Shown here piece after piece: positions 58,610-64,000 of a stretch of 64,000 nucleotides of DNA. Numbering within the stretch: the stretch's first letter is position 1; every line of letters begins with the position of its first letter. This DNA is from Membranipora membranacea (Eukaryota; Bryozoa; Gymnolaemata; Cheilostomatida; Membraniporidae). The notes beneath the pieces were generated by a model. It saw only the letters and a program-made list of their open reading frames with translations, did not search any database and was not told the origin of the DNA. The stretch lies in the NCBI GenBank assembly GCA_914767715.1, contig OU612069.1:7192001-7256000 (forward strand), read 5' to 3'. The translations under genes were made by a program, and so were the position numbers.

Positions 58610-61330
58610 TCTCTCAAAAGTAATTACAGAAACAAAAAGATAAAATAATTACTGTCACAGGACAAAAAGACAAAATGATTACTGTTGTTACCACCTTATC
58701 GGTTTTGTTGACAACCATGTTGGCAGACAGACTCATAATCCAAGTTATTGAAAATAAATAAATTCAATATGTACTATTTTGCTACATATATACAAAGAAT
58801 ACCATAGTAAATTCATTTTTTTGGCAGCACTGATTAATTTCACATCACTATCTGTTTCACAAGTCTACACCAACATATCGCTAAATCAGGAATTATCTTC
58901 TTACAAATTAAATTGTTCAAATTGTGCTGTAAAAATGGATTTTAGTCATGTAATGCAGGCTTAAATGGGCAAAGACACATCTTCTAACTGAAAACCCTTC
59001 TATTGCTCAAAATGGTTTAATAACCATATCACAATGATATGCTTTTCTATATCAAAATACTTTTGTTGACTTCCATCCCACATCTCCCACTTGAAGATTT
59101 AGTATTATTCTTATAAAAAAGTAGTAATTCAATCCATAGCTAGGTAATTATAAGAATAACAATTACTTTATGGAAATTCTCAATAGGCCTACTTGATCAT
59201 TCGGCATATGACTTCATTAGATCAACCCCTACTGGTAAAGTCTAAGAGTATACCTACACTTATGTGCAGAAGATTTGTATGTGCGAGTGATAACAAAATA
59301 TCTAGCAGCATGATTTTTTGTCCCTCAACTAAATGATTATAAATTTTAATGAATAAGTTTAAAAGTAAATATTACTAATTTGTGTATTGTGACACTCTAA
59401 AGCTGTGACCAATTTTATGAGCAAGATATAGGCTGTATATTTTAGGGTAAATACTAGATTATTGCACCTTAATTGAAATAATGATTAGATTTTTTATTAT
59501 TTTTTGTAACACAATCAAGTACACCATTATACTTAATTATATACCTAGACAGGACACTACATATAGCTGAAGTGAGGCACTCAATTGTGGGCAACGCAAC
59601 GCCATCGGAAGGTGTAGTAGGCAATGATATTATCATTGGTTTACTGTCAACAATTCAAGTTTTATGTTCATAACTCAACCAATTTTGATCTGATTTCGAG
59701 TTTCAAAATTGCTTTACAAACAGCAGCATCTTGTTATCAACTTGATGTTATTTCTGCTTCTCAGTGATTTATATGGTTTCCTCTATATCTCCCCCTACAT
59801 TTTCAAATTTGATGCAGAAACCATCACAAAACAAAAGTTATTGTGCAGGCTTGGTGGTTAAATTACTATTTAATCCACGAAATGAATGCAGAAAATCACG
59901 AAAGTCATAAAACATGATGAAATGTTGGCAAAAAATTATCTTTTATTAACCAGATGACTCAATTAAAATGCACCTCTGCAAATGCTAGAAGCGTCAAATT
60001 TTATGTGTGATCTCGTTGTGACGTTGCCAATAGAAGAATCATTTAAAATCACTCTATCGTATTTTCCCTTCATTTAATGTAGCATTTCTTAAAATTTATT
60101 CTTAGTTTTCTCATATAAACTTTGGATTCAAGCTGACATGCTACATTAATCCTCTATTGAAAATAATCAGGCACAGCATATAAAGGATTCTTTTTTTCAC
60201 CAAAAGTTGAAACAATGAAAGGCATTGAATTGTATAGAGGCCTCACACTCAGCACAATACAATGATACAGTATGAATATCACAATGAAGATTTGCTGTGA
60301 ACCTGTTACAGTCTTGTCTTCTAACATGACATCACTTGAATGCCGACTGAGATTATTGTTCCTAATTTGGAAATGGGACCCATATTTAACTGTGAAAGCA
60401 GAATATAAAAAGTACCTTGGTATGATAGAAGAACCAGTAATTTTAGAAACCTCCACATGACAGAGAAATATTGGGATTCTAAAACAGGGACCGGCAGATT
60501 TATTCAATATTTTACCTAAGTCATTTCAGTACACATGAAGGGGGTAAATGTGATCACAGTACACTCTTAATTATTTTAATATCTATAAGATAACTTGTCA
60601 AGTCTTATGAGCTTGCCTCTCCTAACTTCAGGCCACCAGGTTTCAGTATCTTGCCCATACCATACCTTACAGCAAATTTACACATCATCACTATTAGCAC
60701 TGATAATCGAAACCAGATCTCGCAAATCCCTGTCACAGAGTAGCAAATTCAAGCTCCATCCAAGCATTGTATCTCAACCATCTTAAATCGCACAGGGGCA
60801 CACACATCAATTCCACTGCGTTAAATTGTAATATTTCAAAACTTCTAGACTCTAGTGTTTTGTCAGCAAACAGCATTAGGCACACAAAAATGAAGCCAAC
60901 GGCCAGCCACAGCAGACTATGGATTGGTGGCTCCTGTCTTCTTAGAATAATTTCATTTATATTAAATTTACAATGGATGTGATGCCTAATCCCCAAAGAA
61001 ACAATAGAGTGAAGGCTGATTAACATCTCAGGTATTTACACAAAAAAGTGTTTTGTCAGCAAACAGCATTCGGCACACAGAAATGAAGCCAACGGCCAGC
61101 CACAGCAGACTATATTTTTCATTTTGATGATTCAGAGTGTTGTTGATATGCTGAAAAAGATATGCAATACCAATTTCCAGAGTTGTGGCAACTGATTGCC
61201 ATTTTTAATTTAATTATTTTATGCCATAGGTATATCAGTATTATTGGCATTTGGGAGAACTAATCTATGGATACCTTCTAGCTTTGTGATATATAATCTT
61301 GAAACCTGTGAAAAGTAATATGAATCAACA
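58610..61330. repeat. Array block A, copy 6, with internal partial duplication
   Basis: Collinear with 1-2400 as far as 60920. A piece matching 17065-17190 follows, and then the 70 bp around CAGCAAACAGCATTAGGCAC is repeated (60855-60920 and 61045-61110). The minus frame 60733-61026 is a fusion across this junction. Confidence 0.75.
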
Positions 61331-61719
61331 GGTATACAACCTTAATTAAAACAATGCTCACATAATCACTTATATATATATTGCATATTCATGGTAGTAT
61401 TAATAAGTCAAGGGAATATGATCGATAACCGGGGTACCAAGGATTTATTTTAAAATAATAAATAATGAAAGTGTGTTTGAACTACTTGGAACACCAAAAC
61501 ATAAAAATACAGAGATTACAGCTAAAATTTTTAGAAGAAGAAGAATAAAAATACAAGTAAGCTTTATGGTCAGAGGCAAGTCATTAAATAACTTGGCACC
61601 AATTTTCACTAGTGAGACCAATTCAATTCAGTTTAAAACTGTTAAAATGTGTAAATAATGGTACCGCTTGATGATCAAATTGATACGCTTTTGCCTTGTC
61701 TAGTTTTAAGTTAATTTGG

Positions 61720-61970
61720 ATTTATGATGTTTAAACATCTGCTATCGACTCTTAGGACTCTTTTAGATATATTAATTAGAGCAAAAAGGTTATATTCAAT
61801 CTTTGGATTTATTTACCCTGTGTACACGACGGCAGCTAAGGGTTCATTCAACAACTTACGTTTTCTCTCAAAGTTTGCTTTGACTGGGTTCCATTTAACT
61901 TCTTTGACATGGGAATGAAAATTTGTACATTTATCTATAACTGATAGTGACATCTTATATGGGTTATTTA
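61720..61970 (-). mobile_element. Reverse transcriptase C-terminal relic, left of LRR exon 5
   Basis: Matches 9180-9440 closely; the minus strand reads VIDKCTNFHSHVKEVKWNPV. Confidence 0.6.
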
Positions 61971-62082
61971 TAAATCTGAAACTTTCTCCTATTAATAGAA
62001 TGCGTTGTTCAATTGTGTTTGCTCCATCAACTAACAAGCAGTATTACATGGTATTTTAACATTCTGTTATTATCCACCACAG

Positions 62083-62223
62083 CATCTGCAAACTGCCAAG
62101 ACTGGAGTCGTTAGATGTTACTGGGAATAAAGGTCTACAGACATTACCTGCGAAATTGGGGGAAATTCAATCATTGAAGAGTGTAGTGGCTTGGAACTGT
62201 GGCTTGACCAGCCTTCCAGACAG
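62083..62223 (+). CDS. LRR cassette exon 5
   Basis: 141 bp, phase 2-2, conserved borders, intact frame: KLPRLESLDV, NKGLQTLPAKLGEIQSLKSV and CGLTSLPD. Exposed positions read TG in repeat 1 and VAWN in repeat 2. Downstream, the intron ahead of the 3' exon is cut at 63198 by foreign sequence, so its 3' partner is missing from the window. Confidence 0.75.
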
Positions 62224-62229
62224 GTGAGT

Positions 62230-62620
62230 CAGATGCTTGCAACAGTAGTATATCAGACTTTTTGTACAATTAGTTTGTTCCCTCTGAGTATGGTGATTTC
62301 TGTTGAAGTTTGCTATGACTGGGTTAGGTTTTGTTTAATCTCATTGACATCGGATTTAAAGCTCATATTTTTATCTAAAATTTCTCCTAAATATTTAAAT
62401 TTGTCATAATGTTTGAGGACAACATGCCTGAAAAATTGGTTAGAGAAAATCAACTCAAAATTAAAATAGGAGACTGTCATAACATCTGTCTTTGATGCAT
62501 CCAGTATCAATGCATCACAATTATACCTGTCAGAAGCTACGACTAGTGAATATTCAAATTTTTCATGCATGGAGTAAAATGTCTCTACGGATTGATAAAT
62601 TGAATCGCATAACATGCATC
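62230..62620 (-). mobile_element. Reverse transcriptase palm relic, right of LRR exon 5 (best copy)
   Basis: The frame 62313-62615 is open for 100 codons on the minus strand: CDALILDASKTDVMTVSYFN and then KYLGEILDKNMSFKSDVNEI. The SKT and YLG motifs are those of the reverse transcriptase thumb border in CR1/jockey-type LINEs. The catalytic boxes are absent. It is the key copy for interpreting the relics at the other LRR exons. Confidence 0.65.
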
Positions 62621-63197
62621 ACTAAAAAACAAGTTTGATTTAGCATTATATTTACATAATAAGTATATATATTTATAGTCAGCAATTATAGAACAAGATT
62701 CACATCTGAATCGTGTAACTTGCATTGCTAGAAATACCTATGAATATCTGAAAAAAACATGTGAGTCAGATGTTTGCAACAGTAGTACCTTTGAGTATGC
62801 GAGATGCGCTTCCTTACAGCGACGCTAAAAGAGGTCAGGACAACATTGGTCTGACCCCATTACACCAACTTTCCTTTCAGGAAAACTTGAAATCGGGAAC
62901 TCGGTTTAAAGTGCAAATAATTTAGTTGGTGCATCATCGATTTAATTAGGCGCAAGGAAAATGAAAGGACATACATATGCAATTGTATTACTATTCGATA
63001 TTAACAATTTAACTATATTAGCAATATTTGTCATGCACACAATTCGAAATCGGTCATCTATTAAGTTTCATTGATCGACACTGAATTGGAGCTCTCATGT
63101 AAAGATAAAAGACATAACTGGACATTTTCAAATTAACATAACCTTCTCTTTTTGTCATTTTTATGCATCTAGTTTTCAAATATCTCAACAGTATCAC

Positions 63198-63700
63198 AAC
63201 TAGTCACTGCGTTTCATACCCAAGAATTGTCTGACAATTCTGTACAATGCTAGAATTGTCATAAACTGACCTATATATCATTACCCAACCAGCAACCATT
63301 ATTGTGTAATTAACCCTGCCTGCTAAATAAATTACTTTCATTATTGATATTGTATAGCCATAGTATAAGCCTTTACAGTTCAAGTCAATATCATACGATT
63401 GGATATGCTGTAATGAATAGATATTGCTGTGCAAGGTCCCATCAAAATCTATATTGCGGGAGGCCCAGGTTCAAATCCCCGCCGGGGCAAATCTTTTCTT
63501 TTCGTATCATCATGATGGAAACTGAAAGCATTCCATTCGACTTGTTGGCTCCCAATTTTTGTAAGCACGGAAAACTCTTAGTAATGGGTATGATGACGCG
63601 ACAAAATACTTATGTTCAACTCTTCTGTGTTGTACCATACCCTACGCTATATTTTGTGCAATCTGTTAATATTGGGAGCAACTGCATAAATAGAATACAT
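63198..63700 (+). mobile_element. Foreign insert with tRNA-like B box
   Basis: Array sequence stops at TATCACAACT near 63200. A GGCCCAGGTTCAAATCCCCG stretch near 63461 resembles the T arm of a tRNA and is followed by GGGGC, but no A box or cloverleaf can be drawn. It is probably a SINE fragment rather than a tRNA gene. Confidence 0.35.
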
Positions 63701-63708
63701 TAGCTAAA

Positions 63709-64000
63709 CTATGCTAGCAGAATTATCAGAAAACTTTGCCCTGAAGGTAGCTTATCTAGCTCAAAAAGAGGCTCATTCTCAGTGGCATACATTCTAAGGC
63801 ACTTATTGTGAAAACAACGTTCATAGATATCAGATACGTCGGAGAATCTGCATCCCGCTAGATAACCTGCTGTGGAGGTCACATTGTCAATAGATTTTTC
63901 ACATGAGTTGGACATAATATGACCAAAAACAGTGCACAGACGGCAAATAAATACGCACTCAATGAACGTGACATAGCATCTCAATCTGATTGGTTTAGGC
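63709..64000 (-). mobile_element. CR1/L2-like LINE fragment, second copy
   Basis: The minus frame (RCYVTFIECVFICRLCTVFG to FELDKLPSG) matches 11330-11560 almost exactly, so it is the same family as the element at 11.1 kb. It ends just after LPSG and continues off the window. The insertion point differs from the first copy, so the two inserted independently. Confidence 0.8.

Noticed and set aside
60154-60507. 117-codon minus frame and the 62-codon + frame over it, as genes
   Set aside because: The region is block A sequence shared by all copies, and in the other copies one or both frames are interrupted. Duplication explains the similarity.
63430-63492. Functional tRNA gene
   Set aside because: The B box is good, but there is no A box at the right distance and the acceptor and anticodon arms cannot be formed.
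1-64000. CRISPR array or bacterial-type operon
   Set aside because: Repeats are long and diverged, with no short regular repeat-spacer pattern, and there are no ribosome-binding-site-led gene clusters.

Overview
The window looks like nuclear DNA of an AT-rich invertebrate animal. It has short exons with GT-AG introns, degenerate non-LTR retrotransposons, tRNA-derived SINE-like pieces, a TG...CA LTR element and palindromic MITEs. There are no bacterial-type operons. I cannot name the species; a sponge, cnidarian or other invertebrate with expanded leucine-rich-repeat (LRR) families would fit.

Two flanks (1-44.7 kb and 57.5-64 kb) form a decayed tandem array of a composite unit several kb long. 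In + strand order a unit holds: an LRR cassette exon of exactly 141 bp (copies at 2894, 9561, 19362, 39722 and 62083); a short phase-compatible 3' exon (4006, 13368, 20380, 22304, 41193, 57636); a block carrying a 93-bp exon on the opposite strand (4279, 20750, 32267, 41682, with a decayed copy near 13890); and a 1-2.4 kb block of recurrent, mostly non-coding sequence. The last two blocks exist in two diverged paralogous versions, called here D/F and E/A, so a unit was duplicated long ago and the array grew from both forms. Relics of a non-LTR reverse transcriptase lie on both sides of the LRR exons.

The five LRR exons keep identical borders, phase (2-2) and length. They differ mainly at the solvent-exposed x positions of LxxLxVxxN, while scaffold residues and adjacent intron sequence are nearly constant. 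This is the most interesting signal in the window: it resembles a diversifying recognition-receptor family or a stock of alternative LRR cassettes.

Mobile elements have broken the array. A CR1/L2-like LINE lies at 11.1-13.2 kb, with a second piece at 63.7 kb. A LINE of another family at 35.0-36.6 kb has a clear 13-bp target duplication. A short LTR retrotransposon at 26.3-28.2 kb has a 4-bp target duplication and splits an open reading frame. A tRNA-type SINE lies at 30.3-30.7 kb.

The stretch 45.0-57.5 kb is single-copy sequence between the two array flanks. It holds several candidate exons on both strands, two copies of a palindromic MITE and SINE-like pieces. I recognise no known protein family there, and those exon calls are tentative.
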